The notes beneath the pieces were generated by a model, which saw nothing but the letters and a program-made list of their open reading frames with translations, was not told the origin of the DNA and made no database searches. A program made the position numbers and the translations under genes. A stretch of 64,000 bases of DNA from CADEED01 sp035525785 (GTDB taxonomy: Bacteria > Pseudomonadota > Gammaproteobacteria > Steroidobacterales > Steroidobacteraceae), in assembly GCA_035525785.1 (NCBI GenBank), contig DATLDQ010000149.1, forward strand, positions 1-64,000, read 5' to 3'. Positions 1-6,969 of the stretch are shown in pieces; within the stretch, counting starts at the first letter, position 1, and every line of letters starts with the position of its first letter.

Positions 1-128
1 GTGAACGCGACGATCGACGGCGTGGTGCGATCACCTTCGCTGTTCTCGATGACGCGCGGCTTGCCGCTGTCCATGATGGCGACGCAGGAATTGGTGGTTC
101 CCAGATCGATGCCGATTACCTTGCCCAT
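1..128 (-). CDS. dnaK: Molecular chaperone DnaK (Hsp70), N-terminal fragment
   Basis: Only the first 42 or so codons are in the window; the rest runs off the left edge. The reading frame from the ATG at 126-128 begins MGKVIGIDLGTTNSCVAIMD, the first phosphate-binding loop of the Hsp70 ATPase domain, followed by the conserved segment with TPSIVAF. DnaK is the cytoplasmic ATP-dependent chaperone that works with DnaJ and the exchange factor GrpE. It lies just downstream of grpE on the same strand, with a 96-nt gap that holds its own candidate heat-shock promoter. Identification is certain from the N-terminal signature. Confidence 0.97.
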   Translation of the reverse strand, partial: MGKVIGIDLGTTNSCVAIMDSGKPRVIENSEGDRTTPSIVAF

Positions 129-174
129 ACGAAATCTCCACTCACTCTTTTTGGGTATTGACCCACTGGCCCTG

Positions 175-203
175 TTTGTGGAGCCCGGGTCGTTTGTTTC
201 AAG
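175..203 (-). promoter_or_regulatory. Candidate sigma-32 promoter of dnaK
   Basis: On the minus strand a perfect heat-shock -35 element CTTGAA (198-203) is followed by a 14-nt spacer and CTCCACAAA (175-183), close to the sigma-32 -10 consensus CCCCATNTA. It lies about 47 nt before the dnaK start and has the same spacer length as the grpE promoter in this window. It would give dnaK its own transcript besides read-through from grpE. The -10 match is imperfect. Confidence 0.5.
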
Positions 204-218
204 CGGGAAAAATTCCCG
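204..218 (-). other. Small hairpin between grpE and dnaK
   Basis: A perfect 6-bp inverted repeat (CGGGAA / TTCCCG) with a 3-nt loop lies just after the grpE stop codon. There is no T-tract, so it is more likely an mRNA stability or attenuation element than a full terminator. It directly abuts the -35 of the candidate dnaK promoter. Confidence 0.35.
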
Positions 219-224
219 AGCGTT

Positions 225-791
225 CTAGTTCTTGGCGGCCGACACGACCACGCGCGCCGGGCGAAGCAGTCTCCCGTTCAGCTGGTATCCCCGCTGGATG
301 ACGGCCAGCACGGTGTTCGGCGGCGCGTCGCTGGGCTGCGCCATCATGGCTTCGTGCTGTTCGGGGTTGAAGGCCTGGCCTTCCGGATTGATCTCTTCGA
401 TCTGTGCCTTTTCGAAGGCCTTCGCGAGCAGCCGCAGCGTGGCGGTCTGCCCTTCGATGAGGCTGTTGAGGTCGGCCTTTGCACCGCCCTCTTTCGATGA
501 ATTCTGGATGCCGAGCTCCAGGGAGTCCTTCACCCCGATCAGCTCCTGGGCGAATTTCTCGACCGCGTACTGGCGGGCCGTCTCGAGATCTTTGGCGGCG
601 CGCTTGCGGACATTGTCCACGTCGGCGAGCGCACGCAGGTACTGATCCCAATGATTCTTCGCGCGCTCTTCGGCGCCAGCGAGCTCGGTCTTCAACCGCT
701 CCATCTCGACCAGCTGCACCGCGGTTTCCGGCAGCACTTCGGTTTTTTCATCCTGCGACGGGGGCGCGGACGAATTGGACGGGTCACGCAT
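225..791 (-). CDS. grpE: Nucleotide exchange factor GrpE
   Basis: GrpE releases ADP from DnaK to drive the chaperone cycle. The 188-residue protein has an acidic, flexible N-terminus, a long helical region (about 20-100) containing the family sequence ALADVDNVRKRA, and a C-terminal beta domain with VIQRGYQLNGRLLRPARVVVS. Length is typical. The ATG at 789-791 is chosen over a TTG one codon earlier. It lies between hrcA and dnaK on the same strand and has a sigma-32-like promoter about 57 nt upstream. Confidence 0.97.
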   Translation of the reverse strand: MRDPSNSSAPPSQDEKTEVLPETAVQLVEMERLKTELAGAEERAKNHWDQYLRALADVDNVRKRAAKDLETARQYAVEKFAQELIGVKDSLELGIQNSSKEGGAKADLNSLIEGQTATLRLLAKAFEKAQIEEINPEGQAFNPEQHEAMMAQPSDAPPNTVLAVIQRGYQLNGRLLRPARVVVSAAKN

Positions 792-847
792 CAAAAGACC
801 TCAGGCAAATCAGCTAGTTGGAATCTGGGATACAAGTCGGTGCCCGC

Positions 848-876
848 ATTGTGGGGACCGAGCGGAAGGAATCAAG
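848..876 (-). promoter_or_regulatory. Sigma-32 heat-shock promoter of grpE
   Basis: On the minus strand CTTGAT (871-876) is separated by 14 nt from CCCCACAAT (848-856). This fits the sigma-32 pattern of CTTGAA, a 13-15 nt spacer and CCCCATNT. It lies in the 112-nt gap between hrcA and grpE and points at grpE. No CIRCE inverted repeat (TTAGCACTC-N9-GAGTGCTAA) is visible here, so heat control of grpE-dnaK looks sigma-32-driven rather than HrcA-driven. Confidence 0.7.
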
Positions 877-903
877 TGGAAACGCACACAGGCGTCATTC
901 CGG

Positions 904-1965
904 CTAGCGCCTCGCGAGTGCGGCGCCGAGGAGCTTTGCGGTGATGTCCACGATGGGGATCACGCGCTCATAGGCCATACGTGTCGGCCCGATGACGCCG
1001 ATCACGCCCACCACCTCGTTGTCGGCGCTGTAGGGCGCGGTGACCATGCTCACGTCGTCGAGGATGCGATACCCCGACTCCTGGCCGATGAAGATCTGGA
1101 CGCCTTCGGCGCGCAGCGAATGATCGAGCAGGTTGAGGATGTCGCGCTTCTCGTTGAAGGCCTCGAACAGCCGACGCAGTTTGTCCACCGACGACAGTTC
1201 GCCCGCGCCCATGAGGTTGGTCTCACCGGCGATCACATATTCCATGCGACTCGAGTCATCGGTCTTGAACACGCGTTCGGCCACATTGATCGCGTCCTTC
1301 ATCATCGTGTTCATGTGTTCGCGCGCTTCCTGCATCTCTCGCAGGATGTCGGCACGAACCTGCCCCAGCGTCTTGCCGCGGCAGCGTTCGGTGAGGAAAT
1401 TCGCGGCGCGCCGCAGCTCGTCCGGCGAGTGGTAGCGCTCGAGCTGGATGATGCGGTTCTGCACTTCGCGATCGTTGAAAACGAGGATCACCAACGCGCG
1501 GTTATCCGAAAGCCCCACGAACTCCACCTGGGTGATCGACGCCATCTGCGGCCGGGGCAGCGTGACGACGCCGGCGAGACGGGTGACGTTCGAGAGCAGC
1601 TGCGAAGCCGCAGCGACCAGCGCCTTGGAGTCATCGCGCGCGGCCTCCAGCTGGCGGCGCAGTTCAGACACCGCCGGGTCCTCGTCGCTGGGCGTACGCG
1701 ACTTGAGCAGCGAGTCGACAAAGAACCGGTAGCCCTTGTCGGTGGGGATGCGCCCGGCCGACGTATGCGGCGAACTCACGAACCCCAGGGATTCCAGGTC
1801 CGAGACGATATTTCGGATGGTCGCCGAGGACAGCGCCAGGCCGGACTCGCGCGACAGCGACCGGGAGCCAACCGGCTGCCCATCGCGGATATAGCTGCCC
1901 ACCAGGACCCTGAGCAGCAGTTGTTCGCGCTCGGACAGTGAGTCGTCGGATGGATCGTTCGCCAC
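904..1965 (-). CDS. hrcA: Heat-inducible transcription repressor HrcA
   Basis: HrcA represses chaperone genes by binding CIRCE elements. The 353-residue product has an N-terminal winged helix (about 10-85) with SATIRNIVSDLESLGFV and SAGRIPTDKGYR, then the GAF-like dimerisation domain with typical HrcA segments such as RALVILV and VGVIGPTRMAYERVIP. The frame is open much further upstream, but a GTG at 1963-1965 gives the expected length and lies 6 nt after a -10-like box. Extending further would run across the nadK start region. It reads divergently from nadK. No CIRCE site is visible in this window, so its targets are presumably elsewhere, for example groESL. Confidence 0.95.
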   Translation of the reverse strand: MANDPSDDSLSEREQLLLRVLVGSYIRDGQPVGSRSLSRESGLALSSATIRNIVSDLESLGFVSSPHTSAGRIPTDKGYRFFVDSLLKSRTPSDEDPAVSELRRQLEAARDDSKALVAAASQLLSNVTRLAGVVTLPRPQMASITQVEFVGLSDNRALVILVFNDREVQNRIIQLERYHSPDELRRAANFLTERCRGKTLGQVRADILREMQEAREHMNTMMKDAINVAERVFKTDDSSRMEYVIAGETNLMGAGELSSVDKLRRLFEAFNEKRDILNLLDHSLRAEGVQIFIGQESGYRILDDVSMVTAPYSADNEVVGVIGVIGPTRMAYERVIPIVDITAKLLGAALARR

Positions 1966-1971
1966 GTTGAA

Positions 1972-2001
1972 AACGTACCTAAGCCGTAATCCGGCCGTCA
2001 A
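1972..2001 (-). promoter_or_regulatory. Candidate hrcA promoter (near-leaderless)
   Basis: On the minus strand TTGACG (1996-2001), an 18-nt spacer and TACGTT (1972-1977) resemble a sigma-70 promoter. The -10 ends only 6 nt before the hrcA GTG, so the transcript would begin at or very near the start codon. Confidence 0.45.
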
Positions 2002-2083
2002 GAAAGCCAACGGGCCGCCAATGGGCGGTTTTCGATGTGATTCAGTGCATTGGCCGCCTGCAGGCCATCTGTTACAAAGCAGC

Positions 2084-2977
2084 ATGGCACTACCGGCGCA
2101 AGCTTGCGCGCTAATAGGCCGATTCAGCGATGCGCGCGTCGCGGAATCCGCGTTGATACTGCTGCCCCACCTCAAGAAGCGCGGGGTTCGCGCGCTATTG
2201 CCCGCGGATGACCCCCTCGATGTGTCGCCCGACCTGGTCACACGTGTTCCGGAAGACCAGATCGCCGACCAGGCGGACCTGGTCATTGCCATCGGCGGCG
2301 ACGGCACACTTCTATATGCAGCCCGGCTGGTGGCGCACAAGGGTGTACCGCTCATCGGCATCAATCGCGGCCGACTCGGTTTTCTCACCGACGTGTTGCC
2401 CCAGGACATGTTGACGTCGGTCGACGCCGCGCTCGAAGGGCGCTGCGAACGCGACGACCGCTCGCTGCTCGAAGCGCGCATCGTCAACGCCACGGGCGTG
2501 GTCGCGCGCTCGCTCGCGCTCAACGACGTGGTGTTGCAGAAGTGGCAGACGGGCCGGATGCTCGATTTCGAAACTCGCATCGATGGCATGTACGTCAATC
2601 TGCACGGCGGCGACGGCCTCGTTATCGCGAGCTCTACCGGCTCCACTGCCTATGCGCTGTCCTGCGGCGGCCCCATCGTCGCGCCGCATCTCGACGTGCT
2701 CGTGCTGGCGCCCATCTGCCCGCACACTCTTTCGGACCGACCCATCATAGTGTCCGGCCGTTCGGTGATATCGGTGAACCTCATCGACCGGCCCGATACG
2801 CAGGCGCAAGTCACCTGCGATGGCGTGTCGCTAGGTGAGCTGATGCCGGGTGCCACGCTCGAGATCCATCCCACGACCGAGAAGATCACGCTGCTCCATC
2901 CGAGCAAGTTCGAGTACTACCGCCTGCTGCGTTCCAAACTCCATTGGGGGCGCGGCGGTTTCAACCAATCCGAGTGA
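2084..2977 (+). CDS. nadK: NAD kinase
   Basis: It phosphorylates NAD to NADP with ATP. The 297-residue protein has the diagnostic GGDGT motif (71-75) and the second signature, GDGLVIASSTGSTAYALS followed by CGGPIVAP, which builds the NAD site. The frame is open upstream, but the ATG at 2084 precedes MALPAQACALIGRF, where family homology starts. It is divergent from hrcA and is followed 10 nt later by recN, so the two are probably co-transcribed. The hrcA-nadK-recN order is common in Gammaproteobacteria. Confidence 0.96.
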   Translation: MALPAQACALIGRFSDARVAESALILLPHLKKRGVRALLPADDPLDVSPDLVTRVPEDQIADQADLVIAIGGDGTLLYAARLVAHKGVPLIGINRGRLGFLTDVLPQDMLTSVDAALEGRCERDDRSLLEARIVNATGVVARSLALNDVVLQKWQTGRMLDFETRIDGMYVNLHGGDGLVIASSTGSTAYALSCGGPIVAPHLDVLVLAPICPHTLSDRPIIVSGRSVISVNLIDRPDTQAQVTCDGVSLGELMPGATLEIHPTTEKITLLHPSKFEYYRLLRSKLHWGRGGFNQSE

Positions 2978-2987
2978 GCCTGAGCCA

Positions 2988-4700
2988 ATGCTGACCCACC
3001 TGCAGATTCGCGACCTGGCCATCATCGACCTCGTCGAACTCGAAGTCCGCGCCGGCCTCACGGTGCTCACGGGCGAAACCGGCGCGGGCAAGTCCATCGT
3101 GGTCGATGCGCTGGCGCTGCTCGCCGGCGGCAAGGGCGGCGCGGAGGTCGTGCGCGCCGGCACTGAGCGCGCCGAGCTCTCCGCCACGTTCGACATCCGC
3201 AAGAGCCCGGCGGCGCTGCGCGACCTGCTCAAGGAACAGTCGGTGGACGCGGATGACGAGCTTACCGTGCGCCGGATCATCGCCGCGGATGGCCGCTCGC
3301 GCGGCTACCTCAACGGCGTGTCGGTGCCGCTGCAATTGTTGCGTGAAGTGGGCGCGCTGGTCGTCGACATCCACGGACAACACGAATTCCAGTCGCTCAC
3401 CCGCCCCATCGCGCAGCGTGAGCTGCTCGACGAGTTCGGCAAGAATGTCGAGCTCGCCGAGAGGGTCCGCGAAGCTCACAAGGCATGGGTCGGTCTCGTC
3501 AACCGGACTGCCGAGCTCGAAGGCAAGGCGCGCGACCGCGATTCACGCATCGAAATGCTGCGCCACCAGGTGGGTGAACTGAAGGCGCTCGACCTCAAGG
3601 ATGGCGAAGTCGCGCAGCTCGCCGAAGAACGCACGCGTCATTCGAATCGGGGCCGACTGGCCGAGGCCGCACAGGCCGCGGTGGGCTTGCTCTACGATTC
3701 CGACGAAGGCAACGCGCACGCCACCGCCTCACGCGCGCTGGCGGGCATCAAGACGCTTTCGAGCGTGGATCCGCGGCTGGCCAAGGTCATCCCGATGGTG
3801 GACGAAGCAACCATCCAGATCCGCGAAGCGGCGCGTGAGCTGTCGCGCTATCTCGAGTCACTGGACATCGACCCGGCGCGGCAGGAAGAAGTGGAGCGGC
3901 GGCTCGCGGCGATCGAAGAACTCAGCCGCAAGCATCGCGTCCAGACCACCGAGCTCGCCGGGCGCGGTACGGTGCTCGAGAAGGAACTCGCGGAGCTCGA
4001 GAGCGCGGACAACAACCTCAACGCGCTCCGCAAGCAGCAGGTCGAGGCGCTCGATGCCTATCGCAAGCTCGCGACGCAACTGTCGCTGGCACGCCAATCG
4101 GCAGCCAAGACGCTGTCGAAAGACATCAGCACGCGCATGCAGATCCTGGGCATGGCGGGCGGACGATTCCTCATCGATGTCAGCCCGTCGAATGGCGAAC
4201 CGTCGGCCTCGGGGCTCGACACGGTCGAATTCCGCGTGACTGCGAATCAGGGACAGCCGCTGCGGCCCCTCGCCAAGGTGGCATCGGGCGGCGAGCTCTC
4301 ACGACTGTCACTGGCGGTGCAGGTGGCCTGCTCTAGCAAGGATGCGCGCTGCATGGTGTTCGACGAAGTCGATTCGGGAGTCGGCGGCGCCGTGGCCGAG
4401 ATCGTCGGCCGCGAGTTGAAGGCGCTGGGTTTCTCGGGCCAGGTGCTGTGTGTGACTCATCTGCCGCAGGTGGCGAGCCAGGGGCATCACCATCTTCGCG
4501 TGGCCAAGCTCACGGATGGCAAGACGACGCGCACCACCATCGCCGAGCTCACCATGGACGAACGGGCCGAGGAGCTGGCGCGCATGCTGGGTGGCATGGA
4601 AGTCACGGGCAAGGCACGCGAGCACGCGCGCGAGATGTTGCAGATGGCGGGCACCCCCGATCAGAAGGCGCGCAGTTCCGGCGCCAAGCGCAAGGCCTGA
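2988..4700 (+). CDS. recN: DNA repair protein RecN
   Basis: RecN is an SMC-like ATPase that acts at double-strand breaks. The 570-residue protein has a Walker A GETGAGKS (29-36), a central coiled-coil region (about 180-380), the ABC signature in ASGGELSRLSLAVQ, and a Walker B with FDEVDSGVGG near the C-terminus. Length matches the family. The ATG at 2988 (MLTHLQIRDLAI) is the standard N-terminus. It follows nadK by 10 nt and is convergent with fur. Confidence 0.97.
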   Translation: MLTHLQIRDLAIIDLVELEVRAGLTVLTGETGAGKSIVVDALALLAGGKGGAEVVRAGTERAELSATFDIRKSPAALRDLLKEQSVDADDELTVRRIIAADGRSRGYLNGVSVPLQLLREVGALVVDIHGQHEFQSLTRPIAQRELLDEFGKNVELAERVREAHKAWVGLVNRTAELEGKARDRDSRIEMLRHQVGELKALDLKDGEVAQLAEERTRHSNRGRLAEAAQAAVGLLYDSDEGNAHATASRALAGIKTLSSVDPRLAKVIPMVDEATIQIREAARELSRYLESLDIDPARQEEVERRLAAIEELSRKHRVQTTELAGRGTVLEKELAELESADNNLNALRKQQVEALDAYRKLATQLSLARQSAAKTLSKDISTRMQILGMAGGRFLIDVSPSNGEPSASGLDTVEFRVTANQGQPLRPLAKVASGGELSRLSLAVQVACSSKDARCMVFDEVDSGVGGAVAEIVGRELKALGFSGQVLCVTHLPQVASQGHHHLRVAKLTDGKTTRTTIAELTMDERAEELARMLGGMEVTGKAREHAREMLQMAGTPDQKARSSGAKRKA

Positions 4701-4724
4701 GTCGCGGGCCGGCCGCGACCACGC

Positions 4725-5165
4725 TCAGCTGTTCTGGGTCGGGCCCTTGTAAGAGGGACAGCCCGGCTTCTTGCAGTGGCCGTAGAGCGTCATCGCGTGG
4801 TCGCGAAGCTCATAACCCAGGCGCTTGGCGATTTCTTCCTGGCGTTCCTCGATCGACTCGTCGATGAACTCTTCGACCCGGCCGCAGTCCAGACACACGA
4901 TATGGTCATGGTGCACACCCTGGTTCAGCTCGAAAACCGCCATGCCATCTTCGAAATGATGCCGCGAAACCAGGCCAGCGGCCTGGAACTGCGTGAGGAC
5001 GCGATACACGGTGGCCAGACCGATATCTTCGTTCGACTCGATGAGCCTCTTGTAGATGCCCTCGGCCGACATATGGCGAGTCGGGCTGCCCTCGAGGATC
5101 TCGAGGATCTTCAGCCGCGGACCCGTCACCTTGAGGCCAGCCTTGCGCAGGTCTTTGCTTTCCAA
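4725..5165 (-). CDS. fur: Ferric uptake regulator Fur
   Basis: Fur is the Fe(II)-dependent repressor of iron-acquisition genes. The 146-residue product has an N-terminal winged helix with TGPRLKILEIL and DIGLATVYRVLTQF, and a C-terminal metal and dimer domain with HHDHIVCLDCGRVEEF. A second Cys pair is in HCKKPGC. A TTG start at 5165 is chosen: it gives LESKDLRKAGLK, where Fur proteins normally start, and AGGAG (5175-5179) lies 9 nt upstream. The only upstream ATG (5228) would add 21 unusual residues and lie inside bamE. It is divergent from bamE, as in many Gammaproteobacteria. Confidence 0.93.
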   Translation of the reverse strand: MESKDLRKAGLKVTGPRLKILEILEGSPTRHMSAEGIYKRLIESNEDIGLATVYRVLTQFQAAGLVSRHHFEDGMAVFELNQGVHHDHIVCLDCGRVEEFIDESIEERQEEIAKRLGYELRDHAMTLYGHCKKPGCPSYKGPTQNS

Positions 5166-5192
5166 GCCAACAGTCTCCTGAAATCGTTCGGG

Positions 5193-5198
5193 TATGAT
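5193..5198 (+). promoter_or_regulatory. Candidate -10 box of bamE
   Basis: TATGAT ends 8 nt before the bamE ATG. A transcript started at normal distance would have almost no 5' leader. No clear -35 is visible. Confidence 0.4.
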
Positions 5199-5206
5199 GC
5201 GCCACC

Positions 5207-5752
5207 ATGAAACGCCTTGCACTATCAACGCTCCTGCTCGCCGCCGTGTTCCTCGCGTCCGGCTGCGTTTACAAGATGAACATCCAGCAGGGCAACTACC
5301 TCGTCGCCGACTCGGTCAACCAGCTCAAGGAAGGGATGACGCGCAGCCAGGTGCGCTTCCTTCTCGGTACGCCGATGGTTCCGGACGCTTTCGATGAAAG
5401 CCGCTGGGATTACTACTATTTTTTCAGCTCGCGCAAATTCAAGCATCCGCTCAAGCGCCGCCTGACCGTCTACTTCGCGGACGAAAAGGTGCAACGCATC
5501 GAGAATCTCGGCGTGCCCACGCAGGCGGACCTGGCGCAGGTCGAGGCTGACCTCAAGAAGGCCATCGCCGAGACGAAAAAGAATCGTCGCAAGCAAAGCC
5601 TGTGGCAGCGCATGACCGGCCGGGGCAAGGACACGTCCGACTCTAACGAGACTTCTTCGGAAGCGAAGTCCGAGGCGGAGAAGAAGCCCGATCCGTTGCC
5701 GCCCGCCCAGCCGCTGCCCGAACCCGCCGGGACTCCTTCGGGTCCGACCTGA
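5207..5752 (+). CDS. bamE: Outer-membrane assembly lipoprotein BamE (SmpA), with extended C-terminus
   Basis: BamE is a lipoprotein of the BAM complex that inserts beta-barrel proteins in the outer membrane. The signal peptide ends in a lipobox LASGC with the acylated Cys at 20. The core (about 25-115) has the family motif GNYLVADSVNQLKEGMTRSQV and the segment FLLGTPMVPDAF. The protein is 181 residues against about 113 in E. coli; the extra 65-70 residues form a Lys-, Glu-, Ser- and Pro-rich tail. The last 110 bp overlap rnfH on the other strand. It is divergent from fur. Confidence 0.95.
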   Translation: MKRLALSTLLLAAVFLASGCVYKMNIQQGNYLVADSVNQLKEGMTRSQVRFLLGTPMVPDAFDESRWDYYYFFSSRKFKHPLKRRLTVYFADEKVQRIENLGVPTQADLAQVEADLKKAIAETKKNRRKQSLWQRMTGRGKDTSDSNETSSEAKSEAEKKPDPLPPAQPLPEPAGTPSGPT

Positions 5753-5975
5753 GCGGTCGATAGAGCTCGATGCGATCCCCGTCGCGCGCCAGCGCGGCGC
5801 GATCGCACAATTCGCCGAAGATCCCCGTCTCCGCCGAATCCCAGGGTACTTCGAGGTTGAGCGCCTGCGCGCGCGCCAGGTCCACGGCATCGCCCACCGT
5901 CCCGTGCTCCGGCAGATCCACGCGCCACTGCCACTGACGATCAGGCAGGGCGTATACGACCAGGCATCGCTTCAT
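5643..5975 (-). CDS. rnfH: RnfH family protein (ubiquitin-like fold)
   Basis: A 110-residue member of the RnfH / UPF0125 family, small beta-grasp proteins of uncertain function usually encoded beside ratA. Family features include VVYALPDRQWQWRVDLPEG-like sequence near the N-terminus, a central GIFGELC and the conserved LYRPLRSDPKE. Its 3' end overlaps bamE by 110 bp in convergent orientation, and the conserved PLRSDPKE segment is antisense to the last codons of bamE. It lies 12 nt downstream of ratA on the same strand, forming a ratA-rnfH pair. Confidence 0.88.
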   Translation of the reverse strand: MKRCLVVYALPDRQWQWRVDLPEHGTVGDAVDLARAQALNLEVPWDSAETGIFGELCDRAALARDGDRIELYRPLRSDPKESRRVRAAAGRAATDRASSPPRTSLPKKSR

Positions 5976-5987
5976 CGGCGGCGTCCG

Positions 5988-6422
5988 CTAGTTAGGCTTG
6001 GTTTCGCGGGCGCGTTTGACGAAGGCGTCCACGAGCGAAGCCGCGGTGCTCTCGAACAGCGGCTCGAACAGGGCTCCCGCCACGCGGTTCGCGAACTCGA
6101 AACGCATCTCGAGCTCCACGCGGCAACCGAGGTCGCCGAGCGGCGTGAGCGTCCAGAGCCCCTCGAGCACCCGGAAGGGTCCGCTCACGAACTGCATGAG
6201 GACGCGCTTGTCGGGCTCGAGGAGGTTGCGCGTGGTGATCTCGACGTTGAGCGGGCCCCGCTTGATGGCCAGGGTGGCCACCATCTCGTTACCCTTGCGG
6301 GACTTCACACGCGCGGCGGTGCAGTAGGGCACGAATTCGGGATATCGCTCGATGTCATTGATCAACTGGTACATCCGGCCCGGCGCTTCCGCGATCAGCG
6401 CCGACCGTTTTACTTCACGCAT
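5988..6422 (-). CDS. ratA: RatA family protein (START/Coq10-like)
   Basis: A 144-residue START-domain protein. E. coli RatA was described as a toxin that blocks ribosome subunit association; homologues are also linked to ubiquinone binding (Coq10 family). The sequence has the hallmark YQLINDIERYPEFVPYC near the N-terminus, the central GPFRVLEGLWTLTP and a C-terminal amphipathic helix. It is upstream of rnfH and divergent from smpB, the usual gammaproteobacterial arrangement. The family match is sure; which role applies is not decidable from sequence. Confidence 0.93.
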   Translation of the reverse strand: MREVKRSALIAEAPGRMYQLINDIERYPEFVPYCTAARVKSRKGNEMVATLAIKRGPLNVEITTRNLLEPDKRVLMQFVSGPFRVLEGLWTLTPLGDLGCRVELEMRFEFANRVAGALFEPLFESTAASLVDAFVKRARETKPN

Positions 6423-6455
6423 GGCGTCAATCTAAAGCAACCCGGGGTCGCGCGG

Positions 6456-6461
6456 TACAAT
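6456..6461 (+). promoter_or_regulatory. Candidate -10 box of smpB
   Basis: TACAAT lies 15 nt before the smpB ATG in the ratA-smpB divergent gap. The predicted leader would be about 8 nt with no Shine-Dalgarno sequence. A -35 is not obvious. Confidence 0.35.
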
Positions 6462-6476
6462 GCCAGCCGTAAAACC

Positions 6477-6950
6477 ATGAACAAGCCCGACAAGAAAGAC
6501 CCGCCCCGCCTCATCGCCGAGAACCGCAGGGCCCGCTACGACTATTTCATCGAGGAACGCCTCGAGGCCGGCCTCGTCCTGCTTGGTTGGGAGGTCAAGT
6601 CCATGCGCGCCGGCAAGGCCCAGATCGCCGAGGGCTATGTCTATCTCAAGGAAGGCGAGGCCTTCCTGTTCGGGGCGCAGATCACGCCCCTGAGCACCAC
6701 CTCGACGCACGTGGTCGCCGAGCCCAAGCGCACGCGCAAACTACTGCTGAGCAAGGCGGAGCTGTCGCGCCTGCTGGGCAGCGTCGATCGCAAGGGCTAC
6801 ACGCTGGTGCCCCTCGACCTGCACTGGAAGAATGGGCGCGCCAAGCTCGAGATCGGGCTGGCGAAGGGCAAGAAACAGCATGACAAGCGCGCGACGGAAA
6901 AAGACCGCGACTGGCAGCGGGACAAGGCGCGAGTACTGCGCCGCGGCTGA
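6477..6950 (+). CDS. smpB: SsrA-binding protein SmpB
   Basis: SmpB binds tmRNA and delivers it to stalled ribosomes for trans-translation. The 157-residue protein has the family's NRRARYDYFIEERLEAGLVL, the WEVKSMRAGKAQI segment and the Lys/Arg-rich C-terminal tail that enters the mRNA channel. The ATG at 6477 gives the normal N-terminus; the frame is open further upstream inside ratA but without homology. Its RNA partner ssrA is 2.1 kb downstream with one peptidase gene between. Confidence 0.97.
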   Translation: MNKPDKKDPPRLIAENRRARYDYFIEERLEAGLVLLGWEVKSMRAGKAQIAEGYVYLKEGEAFLFGAQITPLSTTSTHVVAEPKRTRKLLLSKAELSRLLGSVDRKGYTLVPLDLHWKNGRAKLEIGLAKGKKQHDKRATEKDRDWQRDKARVLRRG

Positions 6951-6969
6951 TCGGCCTGGGAGGGTCGGG

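Noticed and set aside
795..2083. CIRCE element near hrcA or grpE
   Set aside because: No TTAGCACTC-N9-GAGTGCTAA or close variant was found; the grpE promoter looks like sigma-32 instead.
1966..2646. Long N-terminal extension of the hrcA frame across the nadK region
   Set aside because: The extra 227 residues have no HrcA homology and run antisense to nadK; a GTG at 1965 gives normal length.
5988..6422. RatA-RnfH as a toxin-antitoxin pair
   Set aside because: Both are conserved core genes in this order across Gammaproteobacteria; RnfH is not established as an antitoxin, so I annotate by family only.
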